NCBI GenBank assembly: GCA_963781785.1
Contig: CAWAHD010000002.1
Span: 496,001-560,000 of the forward strand
Direction: 5' to 3'
Source of the DNA: CAWAHD01 sp963781785
GTDB lineage: Bacteria > Planctomycetota > Planctomycetia > Isosphaerales > Isosphaeraceae
DNA: 64,000 nucleotides
The notes below the pieces were generated by a model, which ran no database searches, was not told where the DNA came from, and saw only the letters and a list, made by a program, of their open reading frames with translations. Positions 54,572 through 63,457 of the stretch are shown piece by piece (the stretch's first letter is position 1; each line of letters starts with the position of its first letter). A program made the translations under genes and the position numbers.

Positions 54572-55049
54572 TGCATTCGGTCTCGCCCAGCGCGGAGGCA
54601 CACGATCTAGTCCCTCCATTCACGACATTCTAGCGGTTCAACCTCGTCGAGCCAATCGGAGCTGTCCCGTCAGCGCTTGACGCCGGGTGTGGCGCGCGCA
54701 AAAGAGCACAGGCCCACGACAACGCCGCGGCGGCCGCGGCGTTACAGGCATTGGACGTTCACGCGGCGGATAATGATCGGTGGGGATTGCCGCTTTGCGT
54801 CGTCATCGATGCGCACTTGCCCAGGTTCGTCGGGAGAAGAAACCGGCTGCGCTTGGGTTTGGGATCCTCCTCGGCTATCATCAAGCCAGCCCGTGGCCAT
54901 CCGCCACCGCATATCTTGCCAGTGCCTCCTGCACTGACGAGCGATTGGGAACCCGGGGAACGGCCAGCGCATCTAAAGGCTGGGGCCGTCACGGGCGGTC
55001 TGGTTCCATCAGCGAGCCAAGTCGGGCGGCATGGCAGAAAGGAGCCGTC
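54572..55049. other. Intergenic region, 478 bp
   Basis: It lies between the divergent antitoxin and membrane-protein genes. I see no recognisable gene or repeat in it. Confidence 0.35.
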
Positions 55050-56387
55050 GTGGAGCGAAACACCCAGACCTCGATCGCTCGGCTGATGGCTGTGGTGCTG
55101 GTCGCGGCCATCGGCTGCGCCGCCCTGCGCAATGCGTCGGCGCACTGGGCCGGGCTGATGCTCCTGCTCACCTGCGGCGTGCTCATGCTCGGCGTGGTCG
55201 GAGCCGTCTGCCGAGGGCCCGGCGAGCGGGCCCGATGGCTGGGGTTCACCTTGTTCGGGGGGGGTTACCTGGCGCTGGCACACGCGATGGCGTTCTCCCC
55301 GAACTCGCTGCCGACGATCACGCTGGCGGAATTCATCGGTTCGTCCCTGGGCGTGCAGCTCGCTTCCTCGATTCGAAACGGCGGCGGTGGTTGGGAATCG
55401 CTCCAGCCGGCGTATCGCATCGTGCACTGCGTGTGGGCGTTCGCGCTGGCTCTCTTGGGATGGATACTGGCTGGGATGCTCGTCGCCCAGCCCGCCTGCG
55501 CCGCGCCGACGCGCATTGAGGAGCCACGTTCCAACCAACGGCAATCGAGGATTCGCTGGCGGTGGCCGGCCATCGGTGGGCTGCTGGCATTCTGGATCGT
55601 GGCGCTGGCCGCCACCGCTCGTCGCTGGCCGGCCCCCGGCGTCTGGGCCGGCGTGAGCTTTCTCTTGACGTGCGGGTTGCTTGGCCTGGCGGCCATGGGC
55701 GCCGCCTTCAGCCGGGACCGCGACCGCGCGCGATGGCTTGGCGCGGCCCTCTTCGGCTTCGGCTACCTGGCCCTGACATTTGGAAAGTCTCAACTCTTCA
55801 TCGTCGCGCCGCACCTGCCGACGGAAGTTGTGCTCGATCGCCTGCTTCAACGCGATGGCCCGCCGATTCGCTCCTATTTTCCCGACTTCACGAATGATGG
55901 CTTCGCGAGAGTCAGGAACGACGTCATCATGCGGAAGCTGGAGCAGCCGATCCCGCTTCACTTCCCGGACGGGGCCCCGCTCGAAGAGGTGCTCACATAT
56001 ATCCGCGGTGCGACAAAGGACGTCAACTTCCCCGGCATGCCGATTTACGTTGATCCACAGGGCTTGCAGACGGCCGAGCGGACCATGCAGTCGCCAGTGC
56101 GGATCGACCGGGACCCGATCCCTGTCAGGGAGGCGCTGCGCCTCTGCGTGAAGCAGCTCGATCTTGGGTTCACCATCCGATCCGGGTTCATCATGATCTC
56201 CGACGGCGACTCGGTGACGCTCCCCGTCTACGAAGATCCGGTCCAGGTCGTCGGCCACAGTTTATTCGCCTTGATCGCCGCCGGATTGGGAGCGGCAGCG
56301 GCCCGATTTGCCTGCGGCCGCGCGCACCGGCTTGAGTGTGCAGACCCCCACCACGGCGTGAGAGGACGGGTTCCTCGCGACCAATGA
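55050..56387 (+). CDS. Planctomycete membrane protein with STN-like C-terminal domain
   Basis: The GTG start follows AAAGGAG; a longer upstream frame lacks any domain. The product has 445 residues. The membrane module (RLMAVVLVAAIGCAALRNAS, then HWAGLMLLLTCGVLMLG) occurs twice; the second copy starts near residue 175 with VWAGVSFLLTCGLLGLAAMG. The last 150 residues read PIPLHFPDGAPLEEVLTYI, then PIPVREALRLCVKQLDLGF and IRSGFIMISDGD, which resembles the secretin/TonB short N-terminal (STN or DUF4974) fold often found in planctomycetes. Function unknown. It is followed by a paralogue 16 bases on, likely one operon. Confidence 0.75.
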   Translation: MERNTQTSIARLMAVVLVAAIGCAALRNASAHWAGLMLLLTCGVLMLGVVGAVCRGPGERARWLGFTLFGGGYLALAHAMAFSPNSLPTITLAEFIGSSLGVQLASSIRNGGGGWESLQPAYRIVHCVWAFALALLGWILAGMLVAQPACAAPTRIEEPRSNQRQSRIRWRWPAIGGLLAFWIVALAATARRWPAPGVWAGVSFLLTCGLLGLAAMGAAFSRDRDRARWLGAALFGFGYLALTFGKSQLFIVAPHLPTEVVLDRLLQRDGPPIRSYFPDFTNDGFARVRNDVIMRKLEQPIPLHFPDGAPLEEVLTYIRGATKDVNFPGMPIYVDPQGLQTAERTMQSPVRIDRDPIPVREALRLCVKQLDLGFTIRSGFIMISDGDSVTLPVYEDPVQVVGHSLFALIAAGLGAAAARFACGRAHRLECADPHHGVRGRVPRDQ

Positions 56388-56403
56388 TCCAAAGGAGCTC
56401 GTC

Positions 56404-57756
56404 ATGATCCGCAATCGGGGCCTCGCGACTGCGTGGTTCGCCGGCACGGTGGTGGCCGCCGCGCTCGGCCTGGCAGCGTGGCAAAGCGCATCCGTCGAGA
56501 CGTGGGCGGGTATGATGCTCCTGACAACCTGCGGCGTGCTGACGCTTTCGGCCATCGGCGCAGTCTCCTGCGGTTGCGACGAGCGCCCACGGTTCGTCGG
56601 TTTCGCCACGTTCGGCTGGGGTTACTTCGCTTTGGCTCGCTGGTACTCGTACCACCAGGGACCGATGCCGACGGTGCGCTGGCTGCCCGGCTCCGGCGAC
56701 ATCCACAGTGCGTTTCTTTCCCTGCCGCCGGCCGTGCGCATGGCGCACGACGCGTGGGCCCTGGCGTTCGCTGTTCTTGGAAGCTTTGTGGCGGGCCTTC
56801 TCTTCAAGCATTCAACGGCCAGCGGGCACGAGGCCACGGCTGAGATGCCGGCATTGGGAAGCCCGACCACTTGGTGGCGAGGGCCGGCATTCGCGAGCCT
56901 CTGGGGCTCTGGCCTGGTCGGGGTGACGTTTCTGGCTTTCTGGCTGTGGGGCCCCGAGATGGGAGCCGGCGCGGCGTTCCTCTTGACCTGGGCCGTGATG
57001 GGGCTGGCCATCTCGGGCGCGGTCTGGGCGCGGGGCCGGCGCCGCGAGGCGTGGCGCGGGGCCGCCTCGTTCGGTGTCGGCTACCTGGCCCTGGCCTTTA
57101 GTTCGGTCCTCTCGATGGCTTTGCCCACGGACCACTTCCTCAACGCGGTCTTTCGCCCCGGCGGCCCGACGACGGCCCGAGAACGGCCCGACGATGATCT
57201 CAACACCGACCTGGAAAGCCGGCGAGTTGGGCGGGCCCTCCACGAGCCGATCGCTCTCCACTTCCCTGAACACACGTCGCTGAAGATCGTTCTCGAGCAA
57301 ATCAAGAACGCGGTCCGAGGACCGCTGGGCAAGGACCTCGTCGTTTACTTCGATGACTCGGTACACCGTCCCATCGAGCTCGAAAAAGCTGTGGTGACGA
57401 TCGACCGCGCAAATATTCCGGCCGAGGACGCCCTGCGCCAGACCCTGGACCAGCTTGGGCTGACTTACCACGTCAGTTCGGGCTATGTCCGGATCTTCCC
57501 GACAGCATACGAACCGCTGCCTTTCGAGGAAGACCCCGTGATGATCGGCGGTCATTCGCTTTTGGCGCTCTTGGCCGCCGCCTTTGGAGGCGCAGGGGCC
57601 ATGTTTGTCGCCGGCCTCGGCGGTCGCCACGGGAAGAATGACAGCAGGGTGTCAGCCACGATCGTCGAGGAATCCCTGCGTGCCGAACGTCAGGCGATCG
57701 CGCAAGTCCTTGGGCCCGGAGAGTCCGGTCATCCTGTGACAAAGTCCAGCAATTAA
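56404..57756 (+). CDS. Paralogous planctomycete membrane protein with STN-like domain
   Basis: The ATG follows AAAGGAG. The product has 450 residues. As in its upstream paralogue, two membrane modules (VETWAGMMLLTTCGVLTL; FLLTWAVMGLAISG) precede an STN-like domain: HEPIALHFPEHTSLKIVLEQ, then IPAEDALRQTLDQLGLTYHV and SSGYVRIFPT. A short polar tail follows the last helix. The tandem pair looks like a gene duplication. The role could be in the envelope, but no evidence in the sequence says which. Confidence 0.78.
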   Translation: MIRNRGLATAWFAGTVVAAALGLAAWQSASVETWAGMMLLTTCGVLTLSAIGAVSCGCDERPRFVGFATFGWGYFALARWYSYHQGPMPTVRWLPGSGDIHSAFLSLPPAVRMAHDAWALAFAVLGSFVAGLLFKHSTASGHEATAEMPALGSPTTWWRGPAFASLWGSGLVGVTFLAFWLWGPEMGAGAAFLLTWAVMGLAISGAVWARGRRREAWRGAASFGVGYLALAFSSVLSMALPTDHFLNAVFRPGGPTTARERPDDDLNTDLESRRVGRALHEPIALHFPEHTSLKIVLEQIKNAVRGPLGKDLVVYFDDSVHRPIELEKAVVTIDRANIPAEDALRQTLDQLGLTYHVSSGYVRIFPTAYEPLPFEEDPVMIGGHSLLALLAAAFGGAGAMFVAGLGGRHGKNDSRVSATIVEESLRAERQAIAQVLGPGESGHPVTKSSN

Positions 57757-57799
57757 GTCGGCCATCACAAATCGCTTGGCTCGGGTCGCTTTGGCCTTG

Positions 57800-58322
57800 C
57801 ACAATTTCGAAGTGTCCGTGATAAGAAACGGCATAGCACCCTGGCGTCAACCGCGCATGGAGGCTCGATGATGGCTCGGTCACCTCATTCCCCGTGCCCG
57901 GGGGAAGTTCACCCTCCATAATCGACATCGTCTCCTTGACGACCGGGCCGGACGGCAACGTGTGGTTCGCCGCCGACGTCTTTCCCGCCAGCAGCGGCAA
58001 CGAGGTTGTTATCGGAGACGTGACGCCGGCCGGTCAAGTCACCGAGTTTCCGCCAATTCCGGTTCCCGCCGGTGAAGCCGCCGGGGCCACGGAGATCGTC
58101 AGTGGGCCTGGCGGCGACCTCTGGTTCGACTACACCGTCTTCGGTCCCAAGCTCCAGGTCTTGATCGGACAGGTGACCACCGCTGGGGCGATCACGCTCT
58201 TCCCCGTCTCCTCCTTCAGTCCCAAAGCGTCGACTTTGAACTCACTCGCGGCCGGAGCCGACGGCAATCTCTGGTTCACCGACGGTTCCGGCAAAAACTT
58301 CGTCTTCGGGCGGATGTCTTCG
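57800..58322 (+). repeat. Duplicated block (with 62310-62832)
   Basis: The two blocks of about 520 bp are nearly identical, flank the tricorn gene in the same orientation, and include upstream sequence as well as the propeller frame. Copy 1 is disrupted after 58322. Confidence 0.85.
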
Positions 58323-58325
58323 ATC
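57838..58325 (+). pseudogene. Truncated Vgb-like (NHL-type) propeller fragment, copy 1
   Basis: The frame encodes SIIDIVSLTTGPDGNVWFAA, IGDVTPAGQVTEFPPIPV, EIVSGPGGDLWFDY, TLFPVSSFSP and AAGADGNLWFTDGSG: blades of a virginiamycin-B-lyase-like propeller. Upstream in the same frame are RLDDGSVTSFPVPGG, another blade, so the protein once began further left; a TAG at 57834 cuts this. Homology to copy 2 stops at FGRMS (about 58322), and the following bases belong to a transposase remnant. Confidence 0.7.
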
Positions 58326-58461
58326 AGCCGCCTGCCCATGACGCCGTTGGGGAGGCGATCGTCGAATCTCGGCGTCGCCTCCCTGGGGACATCTTGGGCT
58401 ATTGTTTGATACCCAACCACTTCCACGTGGTCCTGAGTTCTTACGGGGACCGGAGGCGTTG
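58326..58461 (+). pseudogene. HUH/RAYT transposase remnant
   Basis: The frame reads AVGEAIVESRRRLPGDILG, then YCLIPNHFHVVLSS, with a stop at 58459. The phrase GYC-MPNHFH-VL is the HUH motif of RAYT-type transposases. Only about 45 residues are left. It is joined directly to copy 1 of the Vgb-like propeller on one side and to a phosphatase remnant on the other. Confidence 0.6.
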
Positions 58462-58610
58462 AAGATGACGAGCGGGACAGTCGCTTCCTGGAGCGAACCG
58501 TGGGTCCGAAAGGTCGGGGGCGAATGTTCGACCTCGAACTGCGACTCGGTCTTTCCGAAGACGGTCTCTCGGTCGACGAGGACGACGAGTTCGCCGATCC
58601 GTTCGGACAT
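58441..58610 (-). pseudogene. Alkaline-phosphatase-superfamily C-terminal remnant
   Basis: The minus-strand frame reads VLVDRETVFGKTESQFEVEH, then SPPTFRTHGSLQEATVPLV and IFNASG. The THGS-E-VPLIIFN phrase with its metal-ligand His is characteristic of type I phosphodiesterase/nucleotide-pyrophosphatase-like members. About 55 residues remain; the rest is gone. Confidence 0.45.
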
Positions 58611-58758
58611 GAGTGTGGAGCTAAACCAATAGAGTCGGAAGGCCGCCTCGTAAGCCTATGGCTTCGCTAAAAACTTAGAATGATCAATCCCATAAACGTA
58701 TGCCTGCTTTATACGCAGGATGGCGGGGGTCGCATCCCTGAGCGCCCAGTCCCCGCAA

Positions 58759-61700
58759 TCAGGGGGTCTTCACCGGCGCAGCGGGTCGATCGGGCAGCCG
58801 CCTCGGTCGTTTGCGAACCTGCTTCATCACCTCCTCAACCGCCCGTTCCAGTTGGGGGTCGCGCCCTTCGATCACCGACTTCGGGTCGTTCTCGATTTCA
58901 ATGTCTGGATCGACGCCGTGGCCCTCGATGATCCAGCGGCCGTCGGCGGAGGCGAAGCCGAACTCGGGAACACTGACCACGCCGCCGTCGATCAGCGAGC
59001 CTCGGTTGGTGATGCCGACCACCCCGCCCCACGATCGCTTGCCAATCAACGGGCCAAGCCCCGCCTGCTTGAACATTGCCGGGAAGATGTCGCCGTCGGA
59101 GCCGGAACTCTCATTGAGCACGCAGGCCAGATGGCCGTGAAACACCCTGAAGGGATAGGTCGAGGCGGTCTCGCTGGTCCGCGCGAATCCGATGGCCAGG
59201 AGCTCGCGCCTCAGCCGCTCGATGAGCATCTGCGACACGTTGCCGCCGCCATTGTAGCGGACGTCGACGACCAGCCCCTCCTTGCGGATCTGCGGATAAT
59301 ACCACTTGATGAACTCGCGAATGCCCTCGGCCTGCATGTTGGGGAGGTGGATGTAGCCGACGCGACCGTCGCTCAGCCGGGCCACCCGGTCGCGGTTGCG
59401 CGCGACGTAAGCGAGATAACGCAGATCGGTCTCCGAGGTAATCGGCTGGAACGTGATGGTCCGCGAGCCAACCGTCTCGGGCTTGGAGTTGACGGTCATC
59501 TGCACCGGCCGATCGGCCTTGTTGCGGAGCAGGCGGTAGGGATTGTCGCCGCTGGTCAGATCCTCGCCGTCGATGGCCAGTACGTAGTCGCCCTCCTTCA
59601 CGTCGACGCCGACCTCGGTTAAAGGTGAGCGGTAGGTCGGCTCCTCGTTCTGGCCTTTGAGGATCCTGGCGATCTTGTAGCGTCCCGCCGCCGGGTCGAG
59701 GGCGAACTCGGCGCCGGGAAGGGCGACCTGAGGGCGGCGCGGGACCTCCCAGTCGCCGCCCGCAATGTAGGCGTGGCCGACATTCAGCTCACCGATCATC
59801 TCGCCGATGACGTAGTTCAGGTCGGAACGGTGGGCGACGTGCTCAAGCAGCGGGCGATAGCGGGCTCGGAGGGCCTCCCAGTCGTAGCCGTGGAGGTTCT
59901 CGACGTAGAAGAAATCGCGATAGCGCCGCCAGACCTCGTCGAAGATCTGCGCCCACTCCTTGGCCGGCACGCGGTCAACGGCCAGGTTGGCGGTGGCGAC
60001 GGCCTTCTTGCCGTCCTTGCCCTTGGGCGAGGCGTCGTGGAGATTGAAGGCCAGCCCCTGCTTCACGAGCACTTTCGATCCGTCGGCCGACAACGCGTAG
60101 CCGTCGACCCCGTCGGCCAGGGTCGTCTCCTTGCGATCGGCGATGGAGTAGATTCGCAGCTCGGGCTTCGACTCCGCATCGCGGCCATAGTAGAACGACC
60201 CTCGGCGGACGTAGAGCAGGTGCCCCTTGATGGCCGCCAACATCCCGTAATTGTCGGCCGCCACCGGCACCCGGACGACCCGATCGGCCAGGCCGTCGAA
60301 GTCGATCGCGATCGGCTCCTTGTCCTTGGGTGGATCGGCGTCCTTCTCTTTGCCCTTCTCTTTTTCCTTCTCCTTGTCTTTCTTCTCGTCCGCCTTCTTC
60401 CGGTCGGGAGTCTTGACCTCGTCGCTCTCGGGCGGGAACGGGTTCTTCACGTCCTTGCGCAGGGCCAGGGCATAGAGGCCCGTCGAGCGGTTGGCCAGGA
60501 AATTCATCTCGATGCCACCGACCTGGGGTGCGAATTCGCGGCGGCTCAGATAGTAGAGGTAGTTGCCATCGGGGTCCCAGGCCGGCTCCGACTCGTCGAA
60601 GATCTCGCCGGTGATCCGCCGCGGCTTGTCCTGGCCGACGCTCCAGACGAAGAGCGATCGGGTCTCATTCGGGTCGCTGAGGCTGAACGCAAGATGCGTG
60701 CCGCATGGGGACCAGGTGTAGTCGTACACCTGACCGCGTGACTCGTCGGCCACCTGCAAGAGCGACTTGTCGGCCAGGGTCAGGACAAACACCTTGCCGT
60801 CCTTGTCGGAGAAGGCGAGACGCTTGCCGTCGGGCGACCAGTCCGGAGCGTACCGCATGGCCTTGCCGCCCTTGGTGAGTTGATCGGGCTTGCCGGTGCC
60901 GTCCTGGTCGATCAGGTAGAGCTCCTCCTCGCCCGTCGCGTCCGAGATGTAAGCGACCTTGCGGCCGTCAGGCGACCAGCGGGCGGCTTTGTCATGAGCA
61001 CCCGAGGACCGAGTGAGGTTCCGCGTGGCCCCTTTCTCGATCGGCGCCGAGAAGACGTCGCCGCGGGCGACGAACAGGGCCCGTTCCCCCTTGGGGCTGA
61101 CGGCAAAGTCTTCGATCAGGGACGGGGTGACCACGACCCTCGACGGCCGCCTGGCCAGGGCATCGGTGGGCACGGTGATCGGAATCGGTTTTGACCGGCC
61201 AGAGCTGAGGTCGAGAACGTAGAGTTCGCCGCCCAGCTCGTAGACGATCCGGCCGTCGTCACCGGCGCTTGGCCAGCGCACATCATGCTCGGTGCTCGTG
61301 GTGAGCTGCCGGACGCCCTTGGTGCTCGGGTCGAACTCGAAGAGGTTGAGCGTGCCGGTGCGGTCGGACGCGAAGTAGATCTTGTCGCCGATCCACATCG
61401 GGTTGCGCTCGGAGCGGGGCGAGTGGGCGACCGGCTCGATCGCGGAAGTGGTCAAGTCGAAGATGAAGAGGTCCTGCGCCCATCCCCCTTGATAGCGCTT
61501 CCAGGTGCGAAACTCGCGGGTCAGTGGCGAGTAGAGGATCTTGGTCGCGTCGGGAGAGAAGGTCCCGCCGCCCGAGACGGGCATCGGCAGGGCCTTCGCC
61601 AGGCCGCCCTCGGTCGGGACGGTGTAGAGTCTCGTGTCGCTCATCGTCCAGCCCTCGCGCATCGAGCGGAAGAGGACCGACTTGCCATCGGGGGTCCAGC

Positions 61701-62085
61701 CATAGACCTGGTTGTCGAAGCCCCATCGGTCGGGCAGCGGGCCCCGCGCAGGGTAGTAAGTCAACTGCCTGGGCTCGCCGCCCGACGAGGGGATGACATA
61801 GACCTGCTCATCGCCGTCGTACTGGCCGGTGAAGGCGATCTGCTTGCCGTCGGGCGAGAATTTGGCGAACAGCTCCAATCCCGGATGCGCCGTCAGCCGT
61901 GCGGCTAGCCCGCCGCCGAAGGGCGCGGTCCAGAGATCGCCCGCATAGGTGAAAACGACCTTGTCTCCATGCAGGTCTGGGAACCGGAGCAACCGGTTCT
62001 GCGCATCCGAGCGACTGCCCGTACCCAGGGCGAACACGGGCGCCAGCGCCAGCACCCCGGTCCAAAGTTGAACGCGGTTTCTCAT
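58759..62085 (-). CDS. Tricorn protease homologue (S41-type peptidase)
   Basis: The product has about 1,108 residues; the start at 62085 gives MRNRVQLWTGVLALAPVFAL, a signal peptide (in-frame ATGs at 62094 and 62121 lengthen it). First come TolB-like propeller blades (FSPDGKQIAFTGQYDGDEQV; WSPDGRKVAYISDATGEEEL; DGKRLAFSDKDGKV). A Lys/Glu/Asp-rich linker (DEKKDKEKEKEKGKEKD) follows, then a core domain with LNVGHAYIAGGDWE (catalytic His), a PDZ-like stretch (VKEGDYVLAIDGEDL), and NESSGSDGDIFPAMF with the nucleophile Ser. The end has GRWIIEGHGVDPDIEIEND. Tricorn digests peptides after other proteases; here it is exported, as in many planctomycetes. The frame is intact. Confidence 0.95.
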   Translation of the reverse strand: MRNRVQLWTGVLALAPVFALGTGSRSDAQNRLLRFPDLHGDKVVFTYAGDLWTAPFGGGLAARLTAHPGLELFAKFSPDGKQIAFTGQYDGDEQVYVIPSSGGEPRQLTYYPARGPLPDRWGFDNQVYGWTPDGKSVLFRSMREGWTMSDTRLYTVPTEGGLAKALPMPVSGGGTFSPDATKILYSPLTREFRTWKRYQGGWAQDLFIFDLTTSAIEPVAHSPRSERNPMWIGDKIYFASDRTGTLNLFEFDPSTKGVRQLTTSTEHDVRWPSAGDDGRIVYELGGELYVLDLSSGRSKPIPITVPTDALARRPSRVVVTPSLIEDFAVSPKGERALFVARGDVFSAPIEKGATRNLTRSSGAHDKAARWSPDGRKVAYISDATGEEELYLIDQDGTGKPDQLTKGGKAMRYAPDWSPDGKRLAFSDKDGKVFVLTLADKSLLQVADESRGQVYDYTWSPCGTHLAFSLSDPNETRSLFVWSVGQDKPRRITGEIFDESEPAWDPDGNYLYYLSRREFAPQVGGIEMNFLANRSTGLYALALRKDVKNPFPPESDEVKTPDRKKADEKKDKEKEKEKGKEKDADPPKDKEPIAIDFDGLADRVVRVPVAADNYGMLAAIKGHLLYVRRGSFYYGRDAESKPELRIYSIADRKETTLADGVDGYALSADGSKVLVKQGLAFNLHDASPKGKDGKKAVATANLAVDRVPAKEWAQIFDEVWRRYRDFFYVENLHGYDWEALRARYRPLLEHVAHRSDLNYVIGEMIGELNVGHAYIAGGDWEVPRRPQVALPGAEFALDPAAGRYKIARILKGQNEEPTYRSPLTEVGVDVKEGDYVLAIDGEDLTSGDNPYRLLRNKADRPVQMTVNSKPETVGSRTITFQPITSETDLRYLAYVARNRDRVARLSDGRVGYIHLPNMQAEGIREFIKWYYPQIRKEGLVVDVRYNGGGNVSQMLIERLRRELLAIGFARTSETASTYPFRVFHGHLACVLNESSGSDGDIFPAMFKQAGLGPLIGKRSWGGVVGITNRGSLIDGGVVSVPEFGFASADGRWIIEGHGVDPDIEIENDPKSVIEGRDPQLERAVEEVMKQVRKRPRRLPDRPAAPVKTP

Positions 62086-62407
62086 CGGTCGCATCTCCGG
62101 GACGATCTTGGAACGAGGCAAGACGACGAATTCGAGCTATCAGGTTAGACGACGCCGGAAGCAACGGCAACCCGACGGGCCGATCATTGTGTTGCGACCG
62201 GTATCGACCGCTCGTTCGCCGACACCGGCTTGGGCCGAGCCAACGGCGATACCGAGGTCGCGCAGGCCCACGCTGTCCTTCAAATTCGCTTTCCCCGGGA
62301 GCGCATTGGCCTTGTACATTTCGAAGCCTCCGTGATCTGAAACGGGATGGCATCGTGGCGTCACCCGCGCATGGAGGCTCGATGATGGCTCGGTCACCTC
62401 GTTCCCC
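62086..62407. other. Intergenic region carrying the 5' part of the duplicated Vgb-like block
   Basis: From about 62310 the sequence is homologous to 57800-57893, including GATGATGGCTCGGTCACCTC. It lies upstream of the GTG at 62408 but in the same frame reads as a propeller blade (RLDDGSVTSFPVPGG), with a TGA further left. I see no other feature. Confidence 0.5.
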
Positions 62408-63247
62408 GTGCCCGGGGGAAGTCCAACCTCCATAATCGACATCGTCTCCTTGACGACCGGGCCGGACGGCAACGTGTGGTTCGCCGCCGACGTCTTTCCC
62501 GCCGGCAGCGGCAACCAGGTTGTTATTGGAGACGTGACGCCGGGCGGTCAAGTCACCGAGTTTCCGCCGATACCAATTCCCGCCGGTCAAGCCGCCGGGG
62601 CCACCGAGATCGTCAGTGGGCCTGGCGGCGACCTCTGGTTCGATTACACCGTCTTCGGTCCCAAGCTCCAGGTCTTGATCGGACAGGTGACCACCGCTGG
62701 GGCTAGCACACTCTTCCCCGTCTCCTCCTTCAGTCCCAAAGCGTCGATTTTGAACTCACTCGCGGCCGGAGCCGACGGCGATCTCTGGTTCACCGACGGT
62801 TCCGGCAAAAACTTCGCCTTCGGCCGGATGTCCCCGAGTGGCGTCGTGACCGAGTTTCCGATCGATAAACTGGTTGCGGGGCACGTAGCAAGCGGGCCGA
62901 ACGGCGCCCTCATCGTGACCGGGCAAAATGCCAAGGGTCAGAACGAAGTCTTCAGTGTGTCGACGTCCGGCGCAGTCACGCGTGACAAAATCCCTACGGC
63001 GATTTCCAACGATTTTTCGAATGATCTGGGTTCGGCGGACGGATCGCTCTGGTTCACGAGCTTGACCGGAGCGGGCAAGGTTGGCCAGATCACGGCGACC
63101 GGCGCGGCCAAGTCCTATAGCCTGTTTGCCCGCGGCCGGCGACATGACGTATCGTCGATGGCCGTCGGACAGGATGGTAACCCGTACCTGCTCGTCGCCG
63201 GAACTGTGTATCGTCTCTCGCCCAGCAATCTGCGTCCCGCTTGCTGA
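62408..63247 (+). CDS. Vgb-like (NHL-type) propeller protein, copy 2, N-terminus possibly lost
   Basis: 279 residues from a GTG. Blades of the type GPDGNVWFAA, GPGGDLWFDY, GADGDLWFTDGSG, SGVVTEFPIDK, GSADGSLWFTS and GQDGNPYLL resemble virginiamycin B lyase/streptogramin lyase-like propellers. Secretion would be expected, but no signal peptide is present: the reading frame is open upstream for about 25 more codons of blade sequence and then meets a TGA, so the original N-terminus is missing. Activity is unknown. It is the fuller copy of the block duplicated at 57838. Confidence 0.75.
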   Translation: MPGGSPTSIIDIVSLTTGPDGNVWFAADVFPAGSGNQVVIGDVTPGGQVTEFPPIPIPAGQAAGATEIVSGPGGDLWFDYTVFGPKLQVLIGQVTTAGASTLFPVSSFSPKASILNSLAAGADGDLWFTDGSGKNFAFGRMSPSGVVTEFPIDKLVAGHVASGPNGALIVTGQNAKGQNEVFSVSTSGAVTRDKIPTAISNDFSNDLGSADGSLWFTSLTGAGKVGQITATGAAKSYSLFARGRRHDVSSMAVGQDGNPYLLVAGTVYRLSPSNLRPAC

Positions 63248-63457
63248 GAGCATAGGCCGCAATCGCGAGGATAACAAACGCTCGTTCCGGGCAATCATCG
63301 GTGCGCAACCGAGATCATCGGCGAGTTGCTGAACGGGGCATCTCGGGCTGAGGTGAGGGCATCGAGAAAAGCCGGCCGCTGTTTGAGACAGAACCTGCGG
63401 AGGCAAGAGCCACCCACCAGACAGCAGGTGAACGGCTCGTTTGCCTGTCAAAAATCG

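Noticed and set aside
54780..55049. N-terminal extension of the membrane protein to 54780
   Set aside because: A good ribosome site (AAAGGAG) precedes the GTG at 55050, where the family motif starts. The upstream residues look non-coding.
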